From positions 62,001-126,000 of the forward strand of contig JACPXC010000048.1 of assembly GCA_016196755.1 (NCBI GenBank): 64,000 nucleotides of DNA, read 5' to 3'. The notes below the pieces were generated by a model. The model was not told where the DNA came from. It searched no databases and saw only the letters and a program-made list of their open reading frames with translations. The DNA is from Elusimicrobiota bacterium. GTDB taxonomy: Bacteria > Elusimicrobiota > Elusimicrobia > UBA1565. Shown in pieces: positions 44,600 to 53,990 of the stretch; position 1 is the first letter of the stretch, and each line of letters starts with the position of its first letter. The translations under genes and the position numbers were made by a program.

Positions 44600-45688
44600 T
44601 CATTTCCGGAACAGCGCGGCGTAATTCTCGCGCTGGGAATCGACCGAATACCGCGCCTGTATGCGTTCGCGCGCACGCCCTCCCATCGCCGCCAAAGAAT
44701 CGCGATCGTCGATAAGCCCTCGCAACGCCCTGACCCATGCTTGGGCCTCGTTGTCGACTACCAGGCCCGTGACCCCGTCCTCGACTACCTCGCCGCCGGA
44801 GCCCGTGCTGGAAACGACGGGGACGATCCCCATCGCGGAGTATTGGATCGCCTTGAAGCCGACCTTGCCGGGCGCCCAGTCCTCGCGCGGGACCGGCATA
44901 AGGCCGATGTCGAAGCGGTCCAGGTCGGAGATCTCGGTCTCTAGACGCCAGCGGACGAACCGGTAGCCGGAGAGGTCCGGAAAGCCGGGATCGACGTCGC
45001 AGATGACATGGAACTCGAACTCCCTCTGCCGCCGGAGCTCGTAGAGGGCCTCGCGCACGACCTCCAGATACCGGGTCGAGGAGTGACTCCCGGTCCAGCC
45101 CAGGACGAGCGGCCTCGCCCCAGGCCGCGCGGTCCGCGACGATCGGTGATAGGAGGTGTCCACCGTCGTGGGGATCAGACGGACGTCCCGACAGTACGCC
45201 GAGGCCCACCGGACGAGGTACGGGTTGCAGACCGAGACCCTGTGGCTCCAGCGGCAGATCGCGGCCACTTTCCAGAAACATTTAAGAGGACTGATGAATC
45301 GGTTGGCGCTCGACACGTTCGGCAGGTAGATCGCGTCATCAAAGTCGTAGACGATGCGCCGCCCCGAGGCCTTGAGGGCCCACTCCACGAACGGCGGCCC
45401 CAGCGGAGAGGCCTCGCGCGCCACGAAGAACCAGTCGTAGCGGCCGGCCCGGAGAAGGAGGAGCAGCCTTCTGAGGAAGCCCATGAGGAGCCCGGCGGCC
45501 TTCGCCGGCAGGTTCCCGGGCCGATAGAGGACGCGCATCGCGAACTCGGGCATGAAGGGGTGAAGGTCCACCTCGAAGCCGGCGTCCGCGAGGTGACCGA
45601 GGTACTGCTCGTACCGGAACCTCTGCGCCGGGCTCATGCCGCGCGGGGCGGGGCAGAGCACGGCGATGCGGCCCGCGACCCGCCTCAT
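44600..45688 (-). CDS. Glycosyltransferase, GT4-like
   Basis: The 362-residue protein begins GRIAVLCPAPRGMSPAQRFRYEQYL. It contains VYDFDDAIYLPN in the acceptor domain, VLGWTGSHSSTRYL and the donor-site segment PVPREDWAPGKVGFKAIQYSAMGIVPVVSS, followed by GEVVEDGVTGLVV. These are standard GT4 features. It overlaps the upstream methyltransferase by 4 nt, so the two are coupled. Confidence 0.87.
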   Translation of the reverse strand: MRRVAGRIAVLCPAPRGMSPAQRFRYEQYLGHLADAGFEVDLHPFMPEFAMRVLYRPGNLPAKAAGLLMGFLRRLLLLLRAGRYDWFFVAREASPLGPPFVEWALKASGRRIVYDFDDAIYLPNVSSANRFISPLKCFWKVAAICRWSHRVSVCNPYLVRWASAYCRDVRLIPTTVDTSYHRSSRTARPGARPLVLGWTGSHSSTRYLEVVREALYELRRQREFEFHVICDVDPGFPDLSGYRFVRWRLETEISDLDRFDIGLMPVPREDWAPGKVGFKAIQYSAMGIVPVVSSTGSGGEVVEDGVTGLVVDNEAQAWVRALRGLIDDRDSLAAMGGRARERIQARYSVDSQRENYAALFRK

Positions 45689-46596
45689 CGAAGGGGCCGC
45701 GCCAGCGCCGCCAGGAGCTCGCGGTTGGGGAGCAGATCGAGGAGGGCCGCCGCGGCGCCGCGCATGACGGCTGCGAGGCCGCGCCCGCCCCGGTAGCCGC
45801 GTCCCTTGCCGGAGTATGTGACGAGTTCGACCGGCTCAAGACCCGCCGCGCGAAGGGCATGGAGCAGGGAAGCGACGGTGAAGCCGAACCGGTGGAACGG
45901 CGGATGGAGGGGGGAGAGACGGGATGACCAGTCCAGCCCTCTGAGTCGGAAATAGGCGTCTGCGGCCCGCAGAAGGTAGGAATCGCAGTTGGGCACCTCG
46001 ACGAAGAGGAGCCCGTCCGGCTTGAGCAGGCCGCGCGCTCCGCGCAGCAGCTCGAGCGGGCGCTCGACGTGCTCCAGGACATGATTCAAGGTCACGGCGT
46101 CGAACGCCGCCGCCTCCGCGCCGGCCGTCTCCAAGGTCCCCAGGCGGACGTCCAGCCCGTAAGCCGCGCGCGCGTGCTCGCAGAGGCCTTGGGAAGGTTC
46201 TATCCCCGCTACAGCCCAGCCGCGCGTCCGGGCAACGCTAAGGAACTCGCCTTTGCCGCAACCGACGTCGAGCAGGCGACCGGGAGCGCGATGGCGAGTT
46301 ATGAGGTCTAGACGGGATGCGAACATCGCCTCCCCGCGCCCCTCCGCGGCGGCCTGGTAGCCTAGCGGGTCGGCGTAATGCGCCGCCTCTAGATGTTCCA
46401 TGCCCCGGATCATCGGGTTCGTGTAGATGAAGTCGCACCCCAAACACCGCACCACGTCGGTTTGGATGTGCGGCTCCGCGCGAGAGTCCGCGCCGAAATG
46501 CTCCCGGTTGCCGCGGACTCCCATCCGACGGAAACGCCCGGAGCCGCAGAGCGGGCAATGAACGGGTTCGAGCCGCCAGGCCACGCGGCCAGTCAT
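45685..46596 (-). CDS. Class I SAM methyltransferase with N-terminal zinc-ribbon-like motif
   Basis: The 303-residue protein has two Cys pairs near the N-terminus (CPLCGSGRF and CLGCDF), suggesting a zinc ribbon, then the SAM loop LLDVGCGKGEFLSVAR and the later motif FDAVTLNHVLEHVERPLELL. This architecture is common for methyltransferases in surface-sugar loci. The target is probably a sugar or small metabolite. It is coupled to the GT4 gene downstream. Confidence 0.85.
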   Translation of the reverse strand: MTGRVAWRLEPVHCPLCGSGRFRRMGVRGNREHFGADSRAEPHIQTDVVRCLGCDFIYTNPMIRGMEHLEAAHYADPLGYQAAAEGRGEAMFASRLDLITRHRAPGRLLDVGCGKGEFLSVARTRGWAVAGIEPSQGLCEHARAAYGLDVRLGTLETAGAEAAAFDAVTLNHVLEHVERPLELLRGARGLLKPDGLLFVEVPNCDSYLLRAADAYFRLRGLDWSSRLSPLHPPFHRFGFTVASLLHALRAAGLEPVELVTYSGKGRGYRGGRGLAAVMRGAAAALLDLLPNRELLAALARPLR

Positions 46597-46702
46597 CGAC
46601 GAGACAGGAGCCGCCGGCCCAGGAATGTTAGACTATGGTTCTGCATGCCGCGACGCTGAGCAATGGTATGAAAAATCGGGCTTCCTCCGCGCCCCGCCAC
46701 CC

Positions 46703-47602
46703 GTGAGCGCTCCCCTGGTCAGCGTCGTGATCCCAGCCTTCAACGCAGAACGCTGGGTCCCCGCAGCGCTCGAGAGCGTGCTGGCCCAAGACTACGCCCC
46801 CCTCGAGGTCATTGTGGTCGACGACGGCTCCAAGGACGGAACAGGGGCCGCCGTGGCGCGCTTCGGAGACCGGGTCCGCTACGTCCGCCAGGCCAACTCG
46901 GGGGTTTGCCAAGCGCGGAACCGTGGCGCCCGCGAGGCGCGCGGGAAGCTGGTGGCGTTCTTGGATGCCGACGACGTCTGGCTACCCGGAAAGCTCAAGG
47001 CCCAGGCCGCCCGCTTCGCCGCCCGCCCAGGGTTGGCGACCTGCTTCACGGGGACGGTGGCCTTTGACGAAGCGACGGGCCGGGAGACCCTGCTGGCCTA
47101 TAGGCTCAGCCCCGATCTCGTCGCTGACCTCCTGCTTCATTGCACGATCATCGGGAACTCGTCCACCGTGATGGTCCGGCGCGAGGTCTTCGAGCGGGTA
47201 GGCGGCTTCGACCCGGCCCTCAGTAACTGCGCCGACTGGGACATGTGGATCCGCCTTGCCGGCGCCGGCCCGGTAGACCTCGTCCCGGAGCCCTATGTAC
47301 GCTACCGACTCCACCACGGGAGCATGAGCACGAGCGTGCGACTCCTTGAGAAGGACACCTTGACCCTCCTCGAGAAGTTCTTCTCCGATCCCGCGAACGC
47401 CGTCCGCTACGCCGGCATCCGGCGCGACGTCTTCGCGAACCAGTTTCTCGTGCTCTCCGGGTCCCACCTCCACGCCGGCAACGTCGCGGCCAGCCTCCGG
47501 TTCCTCGCGCTCGCCTGCCGGGCGCGACCCTCGGCCGCCCTGACGGCCCTCGGCCTGCCGTGGCGAACGGCTCGGCGCCTCCTTAGCGGGCAACTGCTAT
47601 AA
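46703..47602 (+). CDS. Glycosyltransferase family 2
   Basis: A GT-A fold enzyme: VVIPAFNAERWVPAALESVLAQDYAPLEVIVVDDGSKDGT, then the DxD region FLDADDVWLPGKL and the catalytic block FDPALSNCADWDMWIRLA. I place the start at GTG 46703 (MSAPLVSVVIPAFN) because the family begins there. An upstream in-frame ATG at 46625 would add 26 residues of non-family sequence, and a -10-like TAGACT sits between the two. The specificity is unknown. Confidence 0.86.
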   Translation: MSAPLVSVVIPAFNAERWVPAALESVLAQDYAPLEVIVVDDGSKDGTGAAVARFGDRVRYVRQANSGVCQARNRGAREARGKLVAFLDADDVWLPGKLKAQAARFAARPGLATCFTGTVAFDEATGRETLLAYRLSPDLVADLLLHCTIIGNSSTVMVRREVFERVGGFDPALSNCADWDMWIRLAGAGPVDLVPEPYVRYRLHHGSMSTSVRLLEKDTLTLLEKFFSDPANAVRYAGIRRDVFANQFLVLSGSHLHAGNVAASLRFLALACRARPSAALTALGLPWRTARRLLSGQLL

Positions 47603-47603
47603 T
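47598..47603 (+). promoter_or_regulatory. TATAAT -10 box at the radical SAM gene start
   Basis: A consensus -10 ends immediately before an ATG (47604) and 6 nt before a second ATG (47610). Transcription starting about 7 nt downstream would make the second ATG leaderless. Confidence 0.55.
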
Positions 47604-47609
47604 ATGACG

Positions 47610-48920
47610 ATGAACGAACCAGCCAAGCCCACTATTCCCTGCAAGTTCCCGTGGGACTCGGCCTATATCTCGCCCAACGGCGACGTCCGCCATTGCTGCT
47701 CCACGAACCTAAACCGCATTGGGACCCTTAAAGAGAACACTCTTGAGGAAATTTGGAACGGTCCTCTCTACCAGAAGATCCGCAAGCACGTCGCAGCCGG
47801 TGAATTCGACAAGGCCTTCTGCAGTCCGACCTGCGAGGGCCTCCGCAGCGGCGAAGGCTATCCCTGGTCCCCGCTCCAGAAGGGCGCGCCCGCCATGGAA
47901 GCGAACCAGCGGCGTGGCGAGGAGAATTTCCGTCGCGGCGCCGAACACGCCGACCATCTCCCGCTCCATCTCTGTGTCGAGTTCTCAGATGCCTGTAATT
48001 TCCGCTGTGTGATGTGCCTCTACGACTTCATCCCGCCCTACAACTCGGTCCCCAAGGACGGCGTGGATCAGGTGCTAAAGATGGCGAAGTACGCCAACCG
48101 CGTCGCCTTGATGGGCGGCGAGGTATTCGCCAACAAGCCTGACCTACGGTTCCTGTCGGAGTACGACCCTCCGGAAGGGGGGCGGATGGGCTTCATCACG
48201 AATGCATCCAGGCTCGACGATGCGATGCTCGAGTTCCTTACGAAGTTCAAGCGGATCGATATGACGATCTCCATCGACGGCTTCACGAAGGAGACCTTCG
48301 AGAAGATCCGAGTCCGCGGAAGATTCGAACTCGTCGATGCCAACATCCGCCGCATGGTCGCCAAGTCACATGAGGTCGCCGCGTTGGGACATGCGTGGAA
48401 CGTCCGGCTAGGAACCGTCGTGATGCGTTCCAACCTCGCCGACCTGGCCAACGCGGTCCGTTATGCCGCCGCCCTTGGCATCGCCGTGGAATTCGGCCCG
48501 GTCAAAGGGTTCCATCTGATCGACGAGAATATATTCATCTACCAGGACACCTTAGAGGCCACGGGAGACTGGCGCGGTCACATGGCGGCCGCGCATAAGG
48601 CTCTAGAAGAGGCTCCCGCCGACTACGCTCATAAGGACGTCGTCGCTCGGGGTCTTAACCTCATCCAGGAATACCTCGACAGGCCGAAGATGAGAGTCTA
48701 CCCTGGCCTACGCGCGGCGCTGAAACGGCTCATCCGAAGCGACAAGGACCTCGGCCACGTATTTGGGCTCTATTTCGATTGGCGTCATGAGGGCGTCCCT
48801 CTCACGACGACCGTCCACTATGCCACCATCAAGGTCATGAGGCGGCTCTCCCGCAAGCTAGCCTTGGGACCGAAGCGGACGCTGGCCCACGCCGAAGCCG
48901 ACGTCGTACCGGCTCCCTGA
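47610..48920 (+). CDS. Radical SAM protein with N-terminal SPASM-like domain
   Basis: The product has a Cys-rich N-terminus (PCKFPWDSAYISPNGDVRHCC and then GTLKENTLEEIWNGPLYQ), the pattern of a SPASM auxiliary-cluster domain, followed by the radical SAM core with CNFRCVMCLYDF (CxxxCxxC) at residue ~130. SPASM normally lies C-terminal to the core, so the order here is unusual. ATG 47610 is preferred over 47604 because the -10 box abuts the latter. The neighbouring glycosyltransferases suggest a sugar or lipid substrate. The substrate is not identifiable. Confidence 0.85.
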   Translation: MNEPAKPTIPCKFPWDSAYISPNGDVRHCCSTNLNRIGTLKENTLEEIWNGPLYQKIRKHVAAGEFDKAFCSPTCEGLRSGEGYPWSPLQKGAPAMEANQRRGEENFRRGAEHADHLPLHLCVEFSDACNFRCVMCLYDFIPPYNSVPKDGVDQVLKMAKYANRVALMGGEVFANKPDLRFLSEYDPPEGGRMGFITNASRLDDAMLEFLTKFKRIDMTISIDGFTKETFEKIRVRGRFELVDANIRRMVAKSHEVAALGHAWNVRLGTVVMRSNLADLANAVRYAAALGIAVEFGPVKGFHLIDENIFIYQDTLEATGDWRGHMAAAHKALEEAPADYAHKDVVARGLNLIQEYLDRPKMRVYPGLRAALKRLIRSDKDLGHVFGLYFDWRHEGVPLTTTVHYATIKVMRRLSRKLALGPKRTLAHAEADVVPAP

Positions 48921-48930
48921 CCCTTCCGCC

Positions 48931-50505
48931 TCAAACGCTGGCGAAGAACTCGCGCTTGGCCGCGGGCTGTGCCGCGGAACCCGCCGCCCGCCTGGACTTC
49001 CGGATCCATTGGGTCCGAATCACGATCATGTCGTTGACCCACTTGGCGAAGCGGGTACTCTCGTGGCCGGTAACGAGTCCCACGATGGGCTCGGCGATCC
49101 GCCACGGATAGCGTAGGAAGGATAGGACGTAGAAGTTGAGGAACATCCACATCATCGCCCAATAGAGGTCCCGACTCGACACCGATTCGGAGAAGGACGG
49201 CGCGTTCTTGGTGTAGAACTCCATCGGCATGATGAAGAACTCGTCGTCAAGCTTTAGCTTGCCGCTGGCCTGGAGCTCCTTGAAGAGCTTTGAGCCGGGG
49301 TAGGGGACGAACTTCGAGACAACCACGTCGTGGACCCCGAGGAGGGCCATCTTCCGAACCAGCCCCAAGGTCTCGCGCAGGGTCTGCCGGGTTTCGCCCG
49401 GGAACCCTATCACGATGAAGCAGGAGAGCTTTAGACCGGCGTCGAGCGCGACCCGCATGGAGGCGAGCATCTTCGTCAGGTCGACCTGCTTCTTGACCAG
49501 CTTGAGCATGGTTTCCGATCCGCTCTCGGGAGCGAAGGAAAGCAAACGGAGGCCAGCCTGATAGAGGCGGGCCGCCACCTCCTTGTCGAAGACCTCGGCC
49601 CTGGTGCCGCTCGGCAACTGCCAGGTGACGTTGAGCTTGCGGTCGATGAGCTCCTGGGTGAACTCGATTATCCAGCTTCGCCGGATCATCGCGGTGAGGT
49701 CCTGGAAGTCGAAGTTGGTCACCCCGTACTCGCGGACGTAGCGCTCCATCTCGTCCACGAGGAGCTTAGGGCTTCGCGGGATCCAAGCCTGGGTCCACAT
49801 CCCCGGGTTGCTGCAGAAGGTGCACTGGTAGGGGCAACCCCAAGTCGCCAGCAACGGCATCGAGCGCCCGATGTTCGCGCCGTTGATCTGGTGGCGGTCG
49901 ATGTATCCGCGAATCGGGAAGGACTCCCAATCGGGAGGGGCGATATTGTCGACGTCGCGTTTGCGCGCGGAGAGCCCGTTGTCCACGAAGAGGCCCCCGG
50001 CGTCCAGGTAGGCCACCCCCTTGACTGCCTCCCAGCCCCGGCCGCCGCGGTAGGCCGAGACGACCTCGAGAACGGTCTCCACGCCCTCGCCAAGCACCAC
50101 CAGGTCGAAGGCGCTGGTTCTAAGGACGTTCTCCGGCACCGCGGTCCCATGCTCGCTCCCCAAGACCAGCAGGGCGCGGGGAAAGCTCGCGCGAATCCGC
50201 GCGGCGAGCTCCCGGGTGATCGGCCAGAGCGTGCTGAACATGCAGCTCAGGCCGATGATGTCCGTCTCCGGCGGGATCCGGGCCACGATCTCCTCGTAGG
50301 AGAGGCCCTGCATCTTCATGTCTTGGCGGGTAGCGTAGGTGGTGATCCCGTCCATGCCCTCGCCGACGGCGTCGATGACCTTGTACGAGAGGCCGGCCTG
50401 CTTGAGGGCGCCGGCGATGTAGGCCAGCCCGATGGGCGGATTGGGCGTCTGCATCTGGATCGAGGAGAAGGTCTTTATGCCCGGCGGAGAGATCAAGGTA
50501 ATCAT
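48931..50505 (-). CDS. B12-binding radical SAM protein
   Basis: A 524-residue protein. The N-terminal cobalamin-binding-like domain begins MITLISPPGIKTFSSIQMQT and includes FSTLWPITRELAARIRASFPR and LLVLGSEHGTAVPENVL. The radical SAM core has ATWGCPYQCTFCSNPGMW (CxxxCxxC) at about 225-240 and a C-terminal segment FSFAPESGSETML-type. It resembles BchE/HpnP-like methylases or lipid-modifying enzymes of surface-glycan loci. The substrate is unknown. A TATAAT at 50532-50537 (minus strand) and AAGGAG support the start. Confidence 0.85.
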   Translation of the reverse strand: MITLISPPGIKTFSSIQMQTPNPPIGLAYIAGALKQAGLSYKVIDAVGEGMDGITTYATRQDMKMQGLSYEEIVARIPPETDIIGLSCMFSTLWPITRELAARIRASFPRALLVLGSEHGTAVPENVLRTSAFDLVVLGEGVETVLEVVSAYRGGRGWEAVKGVAYLDAGGLFVDNGLSARKRDVDNIAPPDWESFPIRGYIDRHQINGANIGRSMPLLATWGCPYQCTFCSNPGMWTQAWIPRSPKLLVDEMERYVREYGVTNFDFQDLTAMIRRSWIIEFTQELIDRKLNVTWQLPSGTRAEVFDKEVAARLYQAGLRLLSFAPESGSETMLKLVKKQVDLTKMLASMRVALDAGLKLSCFIVIGFPGETRQTLRETLGLVRKMALLGVHDVVVSKFVPYPGSKLFKELQASGKLKLDDEFFIMPMEFYTKNAPSFSESVSSRDLYWAMMWMFLNFYVLSFLRYPWRIAEPIVGLVTGHESTRFAKWVNDMIVIRTQWIRKSRRAAGSAAQPAAKREFFASV

Positions 50506-50532
50506 GCAGTAGGGGGGCTCCTTGACTTGGGA

Positions 50533-51837
50533 TTATACAATATCCTTGGAGCAAAACCGTCGTGTTTCCGCGATGGCTCCGGCGCCAGCCGCCGCCAGGA
50601 TGAACAGCATCGGCGTCATCGGCAGCCAGAAACGGTACTCAGTGAAGCCGGCGACGAAGAATGCTGCCATAAACGCGCATTGGACCGCGCAGACGGCCGC
50701 CGCTGCCTCGCGTCGGCGGGCCCAGGCGCCCCATATCCCTAGGAAAAGGGGGGCTATCGAGAAGACAGAGGCCGCGGCCGCTTTGCTTAGGATCTTCAGC
50801 AGGTCCTCCCTCCACGAGAGAGCCGCAAACGAGCTCGAGCCGTGGTCGAAGCTCGAGATTAGGAGGAACCGCAGCGCGTAGACGCGCGAGAGAAGCCAGC
50901 GGAAAGGGGCGGCCTTGATATTGCGGGCGGTCTCGGCCGAAAGCTGCTTGTCTGACTCGACGATCTCCGAAATCGGGCAATCCCCCGTAAGAAGGCAGTA
51001 GCCTGCCCGGTCGGCGAGCATCTTAGGGTAGAACGCGGAGTCATTGCTCTGGTCCCAATCGAGTCTCGAGCCGATATAGGTGAGCATCGAGCTCCCAGAC
51101 ATCAAGGGCACGAACCGTCCAGCAAGGAGGCTGCAGCGGATTATCCACGGGCCGCTCAGGAGCAGAGAGAAGCCCGCCGCGACGGCGGCGCGGGAAAGCG
51201 TCCGGCGCGACGGCTGAAGGAGCACAAGCGGCGCGAAGACCACGAACGGCAGGACGAATGCGATCGCGCGGACGGTCGAGGCCGCCCCGAGAAGCAAGCC
51301 GCCGGCGGCCGCGAAACGCAAGTCGTCCCGGCGTCTAGCCGCGACCAGCACCCAAGTCGCTGCTGTAAGCAGGAAGGTGAAGAGGGACTCGCTCAAGAGC
51401 GTGTGCGAATAGCGAATGGCCTCAGGATGGAACGCGTAGAGGGCCGCTGCAGCCGCTGCGAAGCCCGGGCGGAGCAACTCGCGGGCCAGCGCGAAGACGA
51501 TACCGATGAGAGCGGCATCGAGCAGTATCTGGGCCAGCACGATCCCGCGCGCCGGGTCAGGGTGGCCCAGGAAGGCCGCGATGAAGGCCGGGTAGCCGGG
51601 GACCCGCCGGACCGTAGGCCGATACGGCGGCGCCGTGTCGAGGCTTAGGACCCCGTTGGCCCGAAGGTTGCCGGCCAAGGTGAAGTAGCCGCCTGTGTCC
51701 GGCGCTCTTATGACGCCGTACTCGCGGAAAGCTTGGAGCCTCAGGAACAGGCCGGCCAAGACCAAGGCCAGGGCGTAAGCCCCCTCCCGGGCGTAGGTTT
51801 TTGACGGTGCGCTCAAAACGCGGCTGGTTGGATCCAT
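50533..51837 (-). CDS. GT39-like/ArnT-like membrane glycosyltransferase
   Basis: The 434-residue protein has about ten membrane helices. The first periplasmic loop carries [19 protein letters not shown] (PMT_2-type acidic motif), a second reads [15 protein letters not shown], and [20 protein letters not shown] follows. This is the layout of dolichyl/undecaprenyl-phosphate-sugar glycosyltransferases (ArnT, PMT). It would transfer a sugar from a polyprenyl phosphate outside the membrane. Confidence 0.75.
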   Translation of the reverse strand: MDPTSRVLSAPSKTYAREGAYALALVLAGLFLRLQAFREYGVIRAPDTGGYFTLAGNLRANGVLSLDTAPPYRPTVRRVPGYPAFIAAFLGHPDPARGIVLAQILLDAALIGIVFALARELLRPGFAAAAAALYAFHPEAIRYSHTLLSESLFTFLLTAATWVLVAARRRDDLRFAAAGGLLLGAASTVRAIAFVLPFVVFAPLVLLQPSRRTLSRAAVAAGFSLLLSGPWIIRCSLLAGRFVPLMSGSSMLTYIGSRLDWDQSNDSAFYPKMLADRAGYCLLTGDCPISEIVESDKQLSAETARNIKAAPFRWLLSRVYALRFLLISSFDHGSSSFAALSWREDLLKILSKAAAASVFSIAPLFLGIWGAWARRREAAAAVCAVQCAFMAAFFVAGFTEYRFWLPMTPMLFILAAAGAGAIAETRRFCSKDIV

Positions 51838-51898
51838 TCAGGCCGCCGGGCTGCGTCCGCGCCCGGGAGGTCAAGGATACCAAATCGTCTATTTTTTA

Positions 51899-51904
51899 TA
51901 TCAT
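51899..51904 (+). promoter_or_regulatory. TATCAT -10-like box 7 nt before gmd
   Basis: TATCAT in a local AT-rich patch ends 7 nt before the ATG at 51912. There is no Shine-Dalgarno sequence in between. Supports a leaderless gmd message. Confidence 0.45.
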
Positions 51905-51911
51905 CGCCGTC

Positions 51912-52967
51912 ATGAGCTCCGCAACGCCCCGCAAGGCCTTCATCACAGGAATCACCGGACAGGACGGCTCGTATCTCGCGGAGCTCCTCCTTGGGAAAGG
52001 CTACGAGGTCCACGGCCTCGTGCGTCGGACCAGCATGTTCAACACCGGCAGGATCATCCATCTTTTCCAGGACCCCCATGAGAAGGAGGTCCGACTGCAC
52101 CTGCACTACGGCGACATGCTCGACGCTGCCGGCCTTTCGGGTCTGATCAACAAGATCCGGCCCGACGAGGTCTACCACCTAGCGGCCCAATCCCATGTCC
52201 GCGTCTCCTTCGAGATCCCGAGCTACACCTGCGAGGTCGTCGGCATGGGGACGGCCAGCCTTCTCGAGGCCATCCATCAATCGGGCCTCCAGGCACGCTA
52301 CTACCAGGCCTCCTCCAGCGAGATGTACGGGGCGGTGGCCGAAGTCCCCCAGACGGAACGGACGCCGTTTCGCCCCAGGTCCCCGTACGCCGCCGCGAAA
52401 CTGATGAGCTATTGGCTGGTCAACACCTACAGGGAAGCCTACGGCCTCTATGCGGTCAACGGCATCCTGTTCAACCACGAGTCTCCCCGCCGTGGCGAGA
52501 CCTTCGTCACGCGCAAGATTACTAGGGCTTTCGCCAATATCCTGGCAGGACGCCAGGAGAAGGTCTACCTGGGGAACCTTGAGGCGAAGCGGGATTGGGG
52601 CTACGCCGCCGAATACGTCGAAGGGATGTGGCGAATGCTCCAGCAGGAAAAGCCCGATGACTACGTCCTGGCCACCGGGGAGACCCATACTGTCCGCGAG
52701 TTCTTGGATGAATGCTGCAGGCTCGTGGATCTCGACCCCGAGAAGGTGGTCGCCATCGACCCCCGCTATTTCCGCGCCGCCGAAGTCGATCTCCTGCTGG
52801 GGGACCCCTCGAAAGCGAAGCGGGAGCTCGGGTGGGAGCCCAAGACAAGCTTCTCGGCCTTGGTGAGGCTCATGCTCGCCGCCGACATCGCGGCCGTCGG
52901 ACTCGACCCCCGCCGGTACGGCCTGGAACCCTCGCCGGACAAAGCCGTCGTGCTCGGAGCCGTGTGA
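51912..52967 (+). CDS. gmd: GDP-mannose 4,6-dehydratase
   Basis: Gmd converts GDP-mannose to GDP-4-keto-6-deoxymannose. It shows [58 protein letters not shown] and the catalytic [23 protein letters not shown] is diagnostic. The 351 residues are normal. Its stop overlaps the next start (TGATG), so the pair is coupled and makes GDP-fucose or a related 6-deoxysugar. Confidence 0.95.
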   Translation: MSSATPRKAFITGITGQDGSYLAELLLGKGYEVHGLVRRTSMFNTGRIIHLFQDPHEKEVRLHLHYGDMLDAAGLSGLINKIRPDEVYHLAAQSHVRVSFEIPSYTCEVVGMGTASLLEAIHQSGLQARYYQASSSEMYGAVAEVPQTERTPFRPRSPYAAAKLMSYWLVNTYREAYGLYAVNGILFNHESPRRGETFVTRKITRAFANILAGRQEKVYLGNLEAKRDWGYAAEYVEGMWRMLQQEKPDDYVLATGETHTVREFLDECCRLVDLDPEKVVAIDPRYFRAAEVDLLLGDPSKAKRELGWEPKTSFSALVRLMLAADIAAVGLDPRRYGLEPSPDKAVVLGAV

Positions 52968-53974
52968 TGAGCGCGTTCTGGGCGGGCCGCCGGGTCCTAG
53001 TGACCGGAGGGAACGGCTTCATCGGCAGTCATCTGCTCGATGCTCTCGCTGCAGCGGGCGCGAATCTGACCGCGACCGCGTCGTCTCCGGCCACCAAAGA
53101 CCGCTTCCTCAGCCCGGGAAGCTCAGCCGCGCGCTGGATTCTCGGTGACCTCCGCGACTCCGCGACCGCCCGCGAAGTCGTCCGCGGCCAACACTTGGTG
53201 ATGCACCTGGCAGCGAAAGTCGGCGGGATCGCTTACAACGTGGCCCATCCCGCAAGCATCTTCCGTGACAACCTGCAGTCGTTCATATCCGTGCTCGAGG
53301 CCGCCCGCCATGAACGGGTCGGCCGGTTTCTCGTCACAAGTTCCGCCTGCGTCTACCCGCGCGACTGCACCATCCCGACGCCCGAATCAGAAGGCTTCGT
53401 CGGCCTGCCCGAGCCGACCAACGAAGGATACGGGTGGGCGAAACGCATGGAGGAGTTCCTCGGAGAGGCAAGCGCCAAGGAGCATGGGATGGACGTCCGC
53501 ATCGCCCGCCCGTATAACGCCTATGGCCCGCGCGACAACTTCGATCCCGCGACCAGCCATGTCGTCGCCGGTTTGATCCACAAGGTGCTGACCGCCGACG
53601 GGATCGTGGATGTGTGGGGAGACGGCAGGACGACGCGGAGCTTCCTGTACGCTACCGATTTTGCGCGCGGCCTCATGGCGGTGGCGGAACGGTCTCCTCA
53701 GGTGGGAGCGATCAATATCGGGGCTCGGGAAGAGATATCGATCCGCGATCTCGCGGAGATGATTGTCCGGCTGTCGGGGCGGCGGATAGAATTGCGGTTC
53801 GACGCATCCAAGCCTTCCGGGCAGCCCCGCCGTTCCTGCGACACCCGCCTCGCGGAATCCTTGATAGGCTTTAGAGCCGAGGTGCCTCTCGAGGAAGGGC
53901 TTCGGCATACGATGGAATGGTATCGTCTCGCCCTTGGACCCGTCGCCACCGAAGGCAAAGGCGCGGGGAAATGA
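52967..53974 (+). CDS. GDP-L-fucose synthase-like SDR (WcaG family)
   Basis: A 335-residue extended SDR. It has VLVTGGNGFIGSHLLD, VMHLAAKVGGIAYN, TSSACVYPRDC and catalytic Y-x-x-x-K in YGWAKRMEEFLG. The segment DNFDPATSHVVAGLIHKVL resembles GDP-fucose synthase. It is the natural second step after Gmd; a 4-keto-reductase giving GDP-rhamnose or GDP-fucose, or a UDP-sugar epimerase, cannot be told apart by sequence alone. It overlaps gmd by one base. Confidence 0.82.
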   Translation: MSAFWAGRRVLVTGGNGFIGSHLLDALAAAGANLTATASSPATKDRFLSPGSSAARWILGDLRDSATAREVVRGQHLVMHLAAKVGGIAYNVAHPASIFRDNLQSFISVLEAARHERVGRFLVTSSACVYPRDCTIPTPESEGFVGLPEPTNEGYGWAKRMEEFLGEASAKEHGMDVRIARPYNAYGPRDNFDPATSHVVAGLIHKVLTADGIVDVWGDGRTTRSFLYATDFARGLMAVAERSPQVGAINIGAREEISIRDLAEMIVRLSGRRIELRFDASKPSGQPRRSCDTRLAESLIGFRAEVPLEEGLRHTMEWYRLALGPVATEGKGAGK

Positions 53975-53990
53975 CGATGACAGATTGCTG

